DNA of 64,000 nucleotides. Origin: Sphingobacterium bovistauri (GTDB taxonomy: Bacteria > Bacteroidota > Bacteroidia > Sphingobacteriales > Sphingobacteriaceae). Shown here piece after piece: positions 49,510 to 58,799 of this stretch (position 1 is the stretch's first letter; the number at the start of each line of letters is the position of its first letter). The stretch spans positions 1 through 64,000 of the forward strand of contig NZ_JADEYP010000002.1 in assembly GCF_020295405.1 (NCBI RefSeq). Direction: 5' to 3'. The notes below the pieces were generated by a model. It was not told the DNA's origin and ran no database searches. It saw only the letters and a list, made by a program, of their open reading frames with translations. The translations under genes and the position numbers were made by a program.

Positions 49510-50947
49510 TAAAATGGAACTGGATATTTTAATCGCTAATGCTGAGGATGGATATAAACATCTTCAGCAAATGTCTAGAAAAGATCGAGCTGAATTAATG
49601 TATTCAATAGCCTCAAGTATTGAAGCATTGGGTGATGAACTGATACAAACGGCTCATGAGGAAACGAATTTGCCATTGGCCAGGTTAAATGGGGAAAAGG
49701 CACGTACAATTCATCAATGGAGACTTTATGCTGATGTTACGGCATCTGGTGTTTTGTTAGATGCTCGAATTGATTATGGAGAAGGGAAAAATGATATTAG
49801 AAAATATAATGTTGGATTGGGACCAGTTGTTGTATTTGGAGCATCAAACTTTCCGTTTGCATTCTCTACTGCCGGTGGAGATACGGCAAGTGCTATAGGT
49901 GCTGGATGTTCAGTTATTTACAAAGAACATTCTGCACATCCACGTACATCACGTATTATGGCGAAAGCAATATATGATGGATTAAAAGCATTCGGTGCGC
50001 CAAATGAAATTTTTGGATATGCATCAGGTAATTCACATGATGTCGGTCAATCTTTAGTCGCTAATCCAAAAATCAAAGCTGTAGCATTTACTGGATCTTT
50101 TCAAGGAGGGATGGCTTTATTTAAAATTGGTGCAAATAGACCTGAACCTATTCCAGTATTTGCAGAAATGGGAAGTTTGAATCCTGTTATTGCTATGCCT
50201 GAATTTTTGCAATCCAATACGACAAATTTCGCTAAAGAATATATAGCATCACTAACTATGGGTTGTGGACAATTTTGTACAAACCCCGGAATATTGTTCT
50301 TATTAAAGAATGAAGTTTCAGAGAACTTAAAACAATTGATAAAGCAAGAGTTTGGGTCAGTAGAAGTGGGGCACATGTTACATGAAGGAATACGTAAATC
50401 TTATGATAAATCACTTGATCTATTAAATTCAACGGTCGTAGCGAATGTTGTAGGATCGACTGCTGAGAGTAGAGATTTACCTATCGCAGTAGTTTATTCT
50501 GTTAATGCAACTGATTTTCTGAAGTTTAAACATTTGCAAGAAGAGGTTTTTGGGCCCTGTGGTGTTATAGTAGAATGTGATTCAATATCCCAAATGGAAG
50601 ATATAATTTCAAATTTGGCAGGTCAATTAACAATTACTTTTGCGGCAACAAAACAGGATATTCAACAAAATTTAACTTTAGTTGATTTAGTAAAAAATAA
50701 ATGTGGCAGGTTACTATTTAATGGAATGCCCACAGGAGTAGAAGTTGTTTATGCTATGCAGCATGGAGGGGTATTCCCTTCTAGTACAGATAGTCGATTC
50801 ACCTCTGTTGGTCCAGATGCAATGAAACGGTTTCTAAGACCTATAAGTTTTCAAAATTGGCCTGACACATTATTACCATTAGAACTTCAAAATTCAAATC
50901 CTTCAAGAATCGAAAGAATCGAAAATAACAAGCGCATTTTACCTTAA
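49496..50947 (+). CDS. 2-oxoglutarate (alpha-ketoglutaric) semialdehyde dehydrogenase
   Basis: It oxidises 2-oxoglutarate semialdehyde to 2-oxoglutarate, delivering hydroxyproline carbon to the TCA cycle. An aldehyde dehydrogenase of 483 residues with VVVFGASNFPFAFSTAGGD for cofactor binding near residue 112, Glu224 in FAEMGSLNPV and catalytic Cys261 in GCGQFCTNPG. The GQFCTNPG motif and the length fit semialdehyde dehydrogenases from hydroxyproline and glucarate pathways. ATG at 49496 overlaps the deaminase gene; an ATG at 49514 is the alternative start. It is 3 bp before the epimerase gene. Confidence 0.9.
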   Translation: MLQTNKMELDILIANAEDGYKHLQQMSRKDRAELMYSIASSIEALGDELIQTAHEETNLPLARLNGEKARTIHQWRLYADVTASGVLLDARIDYGEGKNDIRKYNVGLGPVVVFGASNFPFAFSTAGGDTASAIGAGCSVIYKEHSAHPRTSRIMAKAIYDGLKAFGAPNEIFGYASGNSHDVGQSLVANPKIKAVAFTGSFQGGMALFKIGANRPEPIPVFAEMGSLNPVIAMPEFLQSNTTNFAKEYIASLTMGCGQFCTNPGILFLLKNEVSENLKQLIKQEFGSVEVGHMLHEGIRKSYDKSLDLLNSTVVANVVGSTAESRDLPIAVVYSVNATDFLKFKHLQEEVFGPCGVIVECDSISQMEDIISNLAGQLTITFAATKQDIQQNLTLVDLVKNKCGRLLFNGMPTGVEVVYAMQHGGVFPSSTDSRFTSVGPDAMKRFLRPISFQNWPDTLLPLELQNSNPSRIERIENNKRILP

Positions 50948-50950
50948 ATT

Positions 50951-51949
50951 ATGAGAAAAACTTTTTTTTGTATCGATTCACATACCTGTGGTTGCCCTGT
51001 TCGTTTAGTTGCAGGAGGAGGACCATTCTTAAATGGGAATAGTATGATGGAGCGAAGGCTCCATTTTATGCAAGAATATGACTGGATACGTTTGGGTTTG
51101 ATGTTTGAACCACGAGGTCACGACATGATGAGTGGGAGTATCTTATACCCACCAATTGATGCAAAAAATGATGTAGGAGTGTTATATATCGAAACAAGTG
51201 GCTGTCTTCCAATGTGTGGTCATGGTACAATCGGTACAGTAACTATAGCTATTGAGGAAGGTTTGATAAAACCAAAGGTTCCAGGAAAATTACGTTTAGA
51301 AACACCTGCTGGACTTGTTTTGGTAGATTATAAACAGGAAGGTGAAAAAGTTACGTCTGTAAAGCTCACTAATGTAAAATCTTTTCTTTATAAAGAAGCA
51401 TTACAAGTAAAATGTCCTGATTTGGGAGATATTTATGTGGATGTCGCTTATGGTGGTAATTTTTATGGAATCATTGATCCACAGCAAAATTTCGCTGATA
51501 TTTCGAATTTTACAGCTGCTCAACTGATTCATTACGGAAAAATCATTCGAGGGATGTTAAATGAAAAATATGAATTTATCCATCCAGAAGATATTAATAT
51601 AAAAGGATTAACCCATATTCAGTGGACGGGTAAACCCATGAAAAGTAATTCTTCAGGTCGTAATGCAGTACTTGTAGGTGAGAATGCTTTAGATAGATCT
51701 CCTTGTGGGACAGGTACTTCGGCGCGAATGGCGCAATGGTTTGCTAAAGGTAAATTGAAGCAAGGTGATGCATTTATTCATGAAAGTTATATAGGCTCCC
51801 AATTTACGGGGAAAGTTGAAGCTGTTACTGACATAAATGGACAACCAGCTATCATTCCATCAATTGAAGGCTGGGCACGAATTACAGGATATAATACCAT
51901 TTTTATTGACGATCAGGATCCTTACAAAGACGGTTTTCAAGTTATTTAG
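50951..51949 (+). CDS. lhpA: 4-hydroxyproline 2-epimerase
   Basis: A cofactor-free proline-racemase-family enzyme that turns trans-4-hydroxy-L-proline into cis-4-hydroxy-D-proline. The 332-residue protein has both catalytic cysteines: Cys89 in LPMCGHGTIGT and Cys252 in DRSPCGTGTSAR. A Cys/Cys pair indicates epimerase or racemase; a threonine in the second position would suggest a dehydratase. IDSHTCGCPVRLV at the N-terminus is typical. This gene, with the flanking oxidase and dehydrogenase genes, fixes the pathway as hydroxyproline catabolism. Confidence 0.93.
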   Translation: MRKTFFCIDSHTCGCPVRLVAGGGPFLNGNSMMERRLHFMQEYDWIRLGLMFEPRGHDMMSGSILYPPIDAKNDVGVLYIETSGCLPMCGHGTIGTVTIAIEEGLIKPKVPGKLRLETPAGLVLVDYKQEGEKVTSVKLTNVKSFLYKEALQVKCPDLGDIYVDVAYGGNFYGIIDPQQNFADISNFTAAQLIHYGKIIRGMLNEKYEFIHPEDINIKGLTHIQWTGKPMKSNSSGRNAVLVGENALDRSPCGTGTSARMAQWFAKGKLKQGDAFIHESYIGSQFTGKVEAVTDINGQPAIIPSIEGWARITGYNTIFIDDQDPYKDGFQVI

Positions 51950-51973
51950 TCGCAAAATAATGTTTTATACAAG

Positions 51974-53227
51974 ATGAAAAAAGGTACAGTAGTCATTATT
52001 GGGGCCGGAATAGCAGGTTTATCCACCGCATATTATTTAGTAAATCAAGGGTGGAATGTGCAGATCATTGAACAAAATACATTAGATAACAATTGTTCGT
52101 ACGGAAATGCAGGAATGATTGTACCTAGTCATTTTACACCAATGGCTTCCCCGGGAATGATTTCTCAAGGAATTCGTTGGATGTTTGACAAGAAAAGTCC
52201 GTTCTATGTTCGACCATCTCTGAATTTTAATTTGATGGATTGGGGATTTAAGTTTATGAGATATGCAAATAAAAACCATGTATCAGCTCATGTGGAGCCA
52301 TTAAGGGATCTAAATGTATATAGTAGTCAACTTTATGATAGCTTATCCCAAGATTCAGCATTTAATTTTGAGTTGGAACAAAATGGTATAATGATGCTTT
52401 ACAAAACCAAATCGGTAGAGTATGAAGAAAAAGAATTAGCTAAACGTGCTCAAGAATTAGGATTGGATGTAGAAATTAAAACTGCCGAAGAAATGCAGGC
52501 TCTCGAGTCAGGTGTAAAGATTGATATATTAGGGGGAATACTATATAAATGTGATGGCAAGCTCAATCCGATGAAACTCATGAAACAGCTTGTCAGCTAT
52601 TTAAAAAGTAGAGGTGTTATTTTTCACGAGCAAACAAAGGTTAAAGGATATAATATTTTAGGTAATAAAATAAAAGAAATAGTAACAGATAAGGGTAATT
52701 ATGCAGGCGATGAATTTGTCCTTTGTCCAGGGTCATATTTGATGGAGTTGACCAATAAGCTTCATTTGAAATTACCTTTAATGCCAGGTAAAGGATATTC
52801 ATTTATGTATACACCCCCAACACATGTGAAATTGGAGCATGCAGCACTTTTATTAGAAGCAAAAGTAGCTGTTACACCTATGGATGGCAAAATACGATTT
52901 GGAGGAACTATGGAATTGGGTTCTCCCAACAATAAAATATATAAAAACCGTGTTGAAGGGATTGTAAACTCAATACCTAAATACTTGAAAAATTTGAGTG
53001 TTGACTATCCAAAACAAGATATCTGGTATGGATATAGACCTTGTCCACCAGATGGTTTACCTTATTTAGGAAGAACAAGCAAATACGATAATGTCACAAT
53101 TGCTGCTGGAGGAGGTATGATGGGATTAAGTTTAGGTCCGGCAATGGGTAAATCTATAAGTGATATTTTGTCAAATAGAAAAATTGAAACAAATATTTCG
53201 GTTTTTAGTCCCGATAGGTTTGGCTAA
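51974..53227 (+). CDS. FAD-dependent D-hydroxyproline oxidase/dehydrogenase (DadA family)
   Basis: It oxidises cis-4-hydroxy-D-proline to 1-pyrroline-4-hydroxy-2-carboxylate. A 417-residue DAO-superfamily flavoprotein with the FAD dinucleotide motif VVIIGAGIAGLSTAYYLV at residues 6-23, CSYGNAGMIVPSHFTPMA near residue 40 (typical of DadA) and the C-terminal second FAD contact IAAGGGMMGLSLGPAMG near 375. It is a single polypeptide, unlike the multi-subunit LhpBEF enzyme of pseudomonads. The electron acceptor is unknown. It lies 24 bp after the epimerase gene. Confidence 0.87.
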   Translation: MKKGTVVIIGAGIAGLSTAYYLVNQGWNVQIIEQNTLDNNCSYGNAGMIVPSHFTPMASPGMISQGIRWMFDKKSPFYVRPSLNFNLMDWGFKFMRYANKNHVSAHVEPLRDLNVYSSQLYDSLSQDSAFNFELEQNGIMMLYKTKSVEYEEKELAKRAQELGLDVEIKTAEEMQALESGVKIDILGGILYKCDGKLNPMKLMKQLVSYLKSRGVIFHEQTKVKGYNILGNKIKEIVTDKGNYAGDEFVLCPGSYLMELTNKLHLKLPLMPGKGYSFMYTPPTHVKLEHAALLLEAKVAVTPMDGKIRFGGTMELGSPNNKIYKNRVEGIVNSIPKYLKNLSVDYPKQDIWYGYRPCPPDGLPYLGRTSKYDNVTIAAGGGMMGLSLGPAMGKSISDILSNRKIETNISVFSPDRFG

Positions 53228-53253
53228 AACAATTATAACCAAAAACCTACATT

Positions 53254-55005
53254 ATGAAAACTACCAAAATAACCACTTTTATTCTTATCCTATTTTTTAC
53301 TAATAATGTTGTAATGGCACAAGACTTATATCAACATACTACACCAATTGAGCCTTTTGTAATACAATATGGTCACGATCAACAGGCGATCAATTATTTT
53401 TATGGCCCAATGCCAAAGGGCTGGGGGCAGCAGTCTGCAATGGAGACTCCAGAGCAGATTGAACGCTTAATAACATTGGATAAGGAATACATTCAAAAGC
53501 TCAAAGACTTTCCATACAAAAAATTAAATACCAATGGTCAAGTTGATTTTATTTTACTTAATCGTAAAGTGAAATTTAATATGGAATCATTGATTGAGCA
53601 ATTAAAAACATATGAACGTATAAAATTATTTATTCCATTTGATCAAATAATTTATGATTTCGAAAAATTGCGAAGACGTGGAACAACAATAAAAGGGGAA
53701 GAAGTTGCGAATAATTTGCAAAAAGCTATTCAGTTAATAAAAAAGGAGACTGAGAAACTTCAACGTGTTAATTCCATCCCATATACCGATGTGAATTTTT
53801 TGAAAGAAGTTTTAGAATCGTTAAAGTTACGCCTTTCCAGTTCTTTTGATTTCTATAATGAATATGAACCTATGTTTAGTTGGTGGGTTCCTGCTCCATA
53901 TAAACAATTATCTGAGGATTTGACATCTTACAGCAAACTCATCTCGGAAAAAAGTGATTGGAAAGTTTTTAATGATGGTAGTAATATAGGAGGAACACCA
54001 ATTGGGAAAAATTCATTCAATAAGCAGTTGAAAGATGAAATGATTGCTTATAATACCGAGGAATTACTTCGAATTGCAGACCAAGAATTTGCATGGTGTG
54101 AAGCAGAATTGTTGAAAGCTTCACAAGAAATGGGGTTCGGAAAAGATTGGAAAGCAGCACAAGAGAAAGTGAAAAACACATATGTTCCTGAAGGAAGACA
54201 ACCTGAGCTTATACTTAAATTATATAACGACGCACAAACCTTTATTCAAAAACATGATTTGATGGATATTCCGCCATTAGCAGATGAAACCTGGGGAATG
54301 ATAATGATGAGCGCAGAACGTCAATTAGTCAATCCATTTTTCACTGGCGGTCGTGAAATCAGTATATCCTACCCTACAAATACTATGACACAGGAACAAA
54401 AGTTAATGAGTATGCGTGGTAATAATCCTTACTTTTCAAGAGGTACCGTTCAACATGAGCTAATTCCAGGTCATCACTTACAGTATTTCATGAATAGAAG
54501 ACATAAACCTTATCGGGAAAAAGCTTTTAATACCCCATTTTGGACTGAAGGATGGACATTGTATTGGGAACTGATGATGTATGGAAAAGGTTTTGCAAAA
54601 ACTCCTGAAGAACGTATAGGGATGCTTTTTTGGCGAATGCACCGTTGTGCTCGTATAACTTTCAGCATAAAATTTCACTTGGGTGAATGGACACCACAAC
54701 AATGTATAGATTATTTGGTAGATAGAGTAGGATTTGAACCAGCAAATGCACATGGTGAAGTTAAAAGGTCTTTTGAAGGTTCATATAGCCCATTATATCA
54801 ACTGGCTTATCTAGTTGGTGGATTGCAGTTGATGGATATTAAGAAAGAAATGGTGGATTCCGGTAAAATGAATTATAAGCAATTTCATGATCGAGTAATC
54901 AAAGAAAATTATATGCCAATGGAAATGTTAAGGGCAATATTGACAGACCAAAAATTAGATGCAGACCACCAGACCTCTTGGAAATTTTACCAATTCAAAA
55001 ATTAA
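53254..55005 (+). CDS. DUF885-family zinc metallopeptidase
   Basis: A secreted or periplasmic 583-residue protein (signal to about residue 22, ending VVMAQ). It belongs to the DUF885 group of predicted zinc peptidases. The HExxGHH-like motif is visible as HELIPGHH at residues 401-408, and the downstream acidic motif TEGWTLYWE near residue 432 supplies a probable third ligand. The order (metal motif, then EGW) is shared with M32-like or M3-like gluzincins. It is co-transcribed with the hydroxyproline enzymes, so a role in trimming hydroxyproline-containing peptides is likely; specificity is unknown. Confidence 0.8.
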   Translation: MKTTKITTFILILFFTNNVVMAQDLYQHTTPIEPFVIQYGHDQQAINYFYGPMPKGWGQQSAMETPEQIERLITLDKEYIQKLKDFPYKKLNTNGQVDFILLNRKVKFNMESLIEQLKTYERIKLFIPFDQIIYDFEKLRRRGTTIKGEEVANNLQKAIQLIKKETEKLQRVNSIPYTDVNFLKEVLESLKLRLSSSFDFYNEYEPMFSWWVPAPYKQLSEDLTSYSKLISEKSDWKVFNDGSNIGGTPIGKNSFNKQLKDEMIAYNTEELLRIADQEFAWCEAELLKASQEMGFGKDWKAAQEKVKNTYVPEGRQPELILKLYNDAQTFIQKHDLMDIPPLADETWGMIMMSAERQLVNPFFTGGREISISYPTNTMTQEQKLMSMRGNNPYFSRGTVQHELIPGHHLQYFMNRRHKPYREKAFNTPFWTEGWTLYWELMMYGKGFAKTPEERIGMLFWRMHRCARITFSIKFHLGEWTPQQCIDYLVDRVGFEPANAHGEVKRSFEGSYSPLYQLAYLVGGLQLMDIKKEMVDSGKMNYKQFHDRVIKENYMPMEMLRAILTDQKLDADHQTSWKFYQFKN

Positions 55006-55010
55006 ATACG

Positions 55011-56423
55011 ATGACCACCGAAAAACCTAATTTTAAAAAATCATTAAGTTTATTAGATGCCACAATGCTTGTTGTAGGAAGTATGATAGGCTCAGGTATT
55101 TTTATCGTAACAGCAGATATAGTTCGTAATACAGGATCTGTGGGGTGGATGATGATTGTATGGGTACTTAGTGGGATCATGACTTTAATTGCTGCAATTA
55201 CTTATGGTGAACTAAGTGCAATGTTTCCGAAAGCAGGTGGTCAGTATGTTTATTTAAGAGAAGCTTATAATCCTTTAGTCAGTTTCGTTTTTGGATGGAC
55301 ATTTTTTGCAGTTATTCAAACGGCAACCATAGCTGCAGTAGGGGTGGCCTTTGCTAAGTTTACAGCTTATTTATTTCCAATATTGGATGAGGATGTAATA
55401 TTGTTAACGATTGGAGGTCTTAAAATATCTTCAGCACAAATGTTATCAATAGCAGTTATTTTATTGTTGACATTTATTAATACTTGTGGTGTCAATGCAG
55501 GGAAGTGGGTGCAGACAAGTGTTACCCTTGTCAAACTATTGAGTTTGTCTTTGTTAGTATTATTTGGATTTCTAGCATTTAAGCACGAAATATGGAACCA
55601 GAATTGGTTTTCACAAAACACATGGACATTACGTAAGCTTAATGTCGATGGTTCATTTGAAAATTACACCTCTTTTGCGGCTTTTGGAGCTCTGTCAGCA
55701 GCAATGGTGGGTGCGTTATTCAGCAGTGATTCATGGCACTCTTCTTCTGCTGTTGCTGGTGAAATTAAAAACCCAAAGCGTAATATCGGATTAAGTTTAG
55801 CTTTAGGAACCATAATAGTAACCATTATATATTTACTTACCAATTTGATGTACAGTTCGGTGCTGGATTTAAATGCGATGGTCAATGCACCTAAAGATCG
55901 TGTTGCGATGAGTGTCGCACAAGAGATATTTGGTCCTGTAGGTATTACTATTCTTGCAGTTATGATTATGATAAGTACATTCGGATGCAACAACGGTCTT
56001 ATTATGGCAGGAGCACGTGTGTATTATTCAATGGCTGAAGATGGTTTGTTTTTTAAGAAAGCAAAAGGCCTAAATAAGTATTCTGTACCTAGCTATGCAT
56101 TGTGGATTCAAGGATTTGTTTCGGCGCTTTGGTGTTTGAGTGGTAAGTATGGTGATTTATTGGATATGATAACCTGTGTAGTTGTTGTGTTTTATGTCTT
56201 AGCGATTTATGGTGTTATTCGTTTAAGAAGGTTAAAACCTGATTTGGAACGGCCTTATAAAGCATTTGGCTATCCGGTACTTCCTGTTTTGTATATATTC
56301 ATGGGTATAGCTTTTATTGTTTCATTAGTCCTATTTAAACCGACATATTCTATATTGGGAGCTATTATTACCTTATTAGGCATTCCTATTTATTACATTA
56401 TAAAATCTAAAAAAAATGATTAG
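55011..56423 (+). CDS. APC-superfamily amino acid permease
   Basis: A 470-residue inner-membrane protein with about 12 hydrophobic helices. ATG at 55011 is used; an upstream TTG frame overlaps the DUF885 gene. The first helix contains the unwound GSMIGSGIF motif that contacts the substrate's amino and carboxyl groups in APC transporters. YGELSAMFPKAGGQYVYLREAY is typical of the LAT/YhdG-like group. In this operon the expected substrate is hydroxyproline, proline or a small peptide product. It overlaps the next gene by 8 bp. Confidence 0.88.
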   Translation: MTTEKPNFKKSLSLLDATMLVVGSMIGSGIFIVTADIVRNTGSVGWMMIVWVLSGIMTLIAAITYGELSAMFPKAGGQYVYLREAYNPLVSFVFGWTFFAVIQTATIAAVGVAFAKFTAYLFPILDEDVILLTIGGLKISSAQMLSIAVILLLTFINTCGVNAGKWVQTSVTLVKLLSLSLLVLFGFLAFKHEIWNQNWFSQNTWTLRKLNVDGSFENYTSFAAFGALSAAMVGALFSSDSWHSSSAVAGEIKNPKRNIGLSLALGTIIVTIIYLLTNLMYSSVLDLNAMVNAPKDRVAMSVAQEIFGPVGITILAVMIMISTFGCNNGLIMAGARVYYSMAEDGLFFKKAKGLNKYSVPSYALWIQGFVSALWCLSGKYGDLLDMITCVVVVFYVLAIYGVIRLRRLKPDLERPYKAFGYPVLPVLYIFMGIAFIVSLVLFKPTYSILGAIITLLGIPIYYIIKSKKND

Positions 56424-58653
56424 GAAAATATTATCTGTAGTTGTTTTTATAACAAATCTAAGTGTTGTTTTAGCGCAAGGAACAATAGAAGATTATCAGC
56501 GTTCAAAAAAAATTCGTTCCTCACTTGGAGAAGGTGTCTATAATATTCCAACCAATATTAAATGGAACATTAAGGGTGATGCTTTTTTATATGAACAACG
56601 TAATCCAAAGGGAAAGGAGTTTGTTTTTGTGGATGTTGCTTCACGAAAAAAAGAACATCTATTTGACGCTAAAGTTTTCTCAGAGTTGTTGGAAAGGGAA
56701 TCTTCGCAGAAAGTTGATATAAATATGGTTAGTGGATATACCATGAAATTGTTGGGGAAAGATACAGTGGAGTTTGTCTATAAAAATGTGATTTGGCATT
56801 GGAATAGAAATCTATCAAGTTTAAAAAAAGTACGTGAAGTGGAAGAAAATTCCAGATCTTCTGGTTATTGGGGACAGCGTCAAGATGAAACTAAAGGTAG
56901 AATAGTTGTTTCACCAGATAAATTGAAATCCGCTTATATAAAGAATAATAACATATATTATGTATCATATGCTGATCCCAAATCTGAAAAGCAATTGACT
57001 TTTGATGGGAGTCCTGGAGAATATTATTCAGCACAAATACAATGGTCCCCTGACAGTAAAAAAATAGTTTCAACAAGGGTTACAAAACAAGAAATACGTA
57101 TTTTAACATTGTTGGAGTCTTCTCCAATTGATCAATTGCAGCCAAAATTGCAAACCCGTCATTATGCAAAACCCGGTGATGCATTACCACAATATTTTCC
57201 CGTAATATGTAATTTGGAAACCAATAAAGTATTTGCAATTGATAAATCGTTAGTAGATAATCAATTTTCTATAGGCTATTTACAATGGCGTGAAGATAGC
57301 AAAAGTGTGACTTTTGAATTCAATAAAAGAGGACATCAGCAGTATTCAATTGTAAAATTAGATGCTGAAAATGGACAAAGTAAGTATATCATTAATGAAG
57401 TTAGTGATACTTTTATTGATTATAGCGGTAAGAAATACAGATACGATGTAAACGAAGGTAAAGAAATCATCTGGTCATCAGAGAGAGATGGTTGGAATCA
57501 TTTGTATCACATTAATGGAGAGACTGGTCAAGTTATAAATCAAATAACTAAGGGAGATTGGGTGGTGCGTAAAGTTATATATGTCGATCAAAAGCAGCGC
57601 TATATTTTATTCGAAGGAAGCGGAAAAAATAGAAATCAAGACCCCTATTTAATTCATTATTACAAAGTCGATTTTGATGGTAATAATTTGAAAGAGTTAA
57701 CAAAAGAGAATGCTAATCATAGCGCATTTTTCAATACTGATTTTTCTTATTTTGTGGATCAATATTCTTTAATCAATAAAGCTCCTATTACAGTTTTAAG
57801 AGACCAAGCAGGTAAAGTGGTGATGGAACTGGAATCTGCAAATGAAACTAAATTGTATGATTTGGGATGGAAAGCACCCGAGATTTTTACATCCAAAAGC
57901 AGAGATGATAAACACGATATTTGGGGAATAATTGTGCGACCCACGAATTTTGATTCGTCAAAAATGTATCCGATTATAGAATATATTTATGCTGGACCAC
58001 ATAGTTCTTTTGTTCCAAAAACTTTTAATACCAATCCTAGTGGGATGCAAGAGCTTGCTGAATTGGGCTTTATAGTTGTTCAAATTGATGGGATGGGAAC
58101 ATCAAATCGTTCAAAAGAATTTCATAATATGTGTTGGAAAAACTTAAAAGATGCAGGTTTCCCTGATCGTATAAAATGGATAAAAGCAGCAGCTGAAAAA
58201 TATAATTATATAGATATTGATCGTGTAGGCATTTATGGTACATCAGCAGGAGGTCAGAGTTCAACTGGTGGGGTATTATTTCATCCCGAATTTTATAAAG
58301 TAGCAGTATCCTCCTGTGGTTGTCACGATAATCGTATGGATAAAATCTGGTGGAATGAACAGTGGATGGGCTGGCCAATTGGTGTTGAATATGGGGAATG
58401 TTCAAATGTAGAAAATGCATATAGATTAAAAGGTAAATTACTATTAATTGTTGGTGAGTTGGATGATAATGTCGATCCTGCATCTACTTATCAACTAAGT
58501 AATGCATTAATAAAAGCAAATAAAAATCATGAATTAATCTTAGTTCCAGGAATGGGGCATTCCTCAGGTGGTGACTATGGCGAAAAAAAACGCAGGGATT
58601 TTTTTGTGAAACATCTCATTGGTGCAAATCCACCAGATTGGGATCTGTACTAA
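56416..58653 (+). CDS. S9 prolyl dipeptidyl-peptidase IV-like peptidase
   Basis: A secreted 745-residue serine peptidase (signal to about residue 20). The N-terminal beta-propeller (about 40-480; blades such as IQWSPDSKKIVSTRV and YLQWREDSKSVTFEF) gates an alpha/beta-hydrolase domain. The nucleophile is Ser610 in YGTSAGGQS, the acid lies in GELDDNVDP near residue 683-684, and the His is in PGMGHSSGG near residue 716. DPP-IV enzymes release Xaa-Pro dipeptides from N-termini. In a hydroxyproline operon the expected substrates are Pro/Hyp-rich peptides. Last gene before a strong terminator. Confidence 0.88.
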   Translation: MIRKILSVVVFITNLSVVLAQGTIEDYQRSKKIRSSLGEGVYNIPTNIKWNIKGDAFLYEQRNPKGKEFVFVDVASRKKEHLFDAKVFSELLERESSQKVDINMVSGYTMKLLGKDTVEFVYKNVIWHWNRNLSSLKKVREVEENSRSSGYWGQRQDETKGRIVVSPDKLKSAYIKNNNIYYVSYADPKSEKQLTFDGSPGEYYSAQIQWSPDSKKIVSTRVTKQEIRILTLLESSPIDQLQPKLQTRHYAKPGDALPQYFPVICNLETNKVFAIDKSLVDNQFSIGYLQWREDSKSVTFEFNKRGHQQYSIVKLDAENGQSKYIINEVSDTFIDYSGKKYRYDVNEGKEIIWSSERDGWNHLYHINGETGQVINQITKGDWVVRKVIYVDQKQRYILFEGSGKNRNQDPYLIHYYKVDFDGNNLKELTKENANHSAFFNTDFSYFVDQYSLINKAPITVLRDQAGKVVMELESANETKLYDLGWKAPEIFTSKSRDDKHDIWGIIVRPTNFDSSKMYPIIEYIYAGPHSSFVPKTFNTNPSGMQELAELGFIVVQIDGMGTSNRSKEFHNMCWKNLKDAGFPDRIKWIKAAAEKYNYIDIDRVGIYGTSAGGQSSTGGVLFHPEFYKVAVSSCGCHDNRMDKIWWNEQWMGWPIGVEYGECSNVENAYRLKGKLLLIVGELDDNVDPASTYQLSNALIKANKNHELILVPGMGHSSGGDYGEKKRRDFFVKHLIGANPPDWDLY

Positions 58654-58671
58654 CATCATTAATTAATATTT

Positions 58672-58709
58672 AAGCATTCATTTATTGAATGCTTTTTTTG
58701 TTTTTTTTA
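58672..58709 (+). terminator. Strong intrinsic terminator of the hydroxyproline operon
   Basis: AAGCATTCA (58672-58680) pairs perfectly with TGAATGCTT (58686-58694) around a 5-nt loop, followed by a long T run interrupted by one G (58695-58708). It lies 19 bp past the S9 peptidase stop. Confidence 0.93.
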
Positions 58710-58726
58710 AAGGGGATAAAAAGAGG

Positions 58727-58750
58727 GTGCTATGAGCTAAAATCTGATAA
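58727..58750 (+). repeat. 24-bp element shared with the susC upstream region (copy 1)
   Basis: GTGCTATGAGCTAAAATCTG and the next four bases match 62255-62278 at 19 of 24 positions (18 of the first 21). It lies between the terminator and the start of the GH43-CBM32 gene, about 50 bp before the start codon. It may be a shared regulatory site. Confidence 0.4.
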
Positions 58751-58799
58751 TTGTGGTAATGTTTTTAAAAGTAATTTCAAATGCCATTTATCAACGATT

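Noticed and set aside
58070-58483. 137-codon minus-strand frame inside the S9 peptidase gene
   Set aside because: It covers the catalytic Ser region of the plus-strand gene and is low-complexity in His, Tyr and Leu, typical of an antisense shadow.
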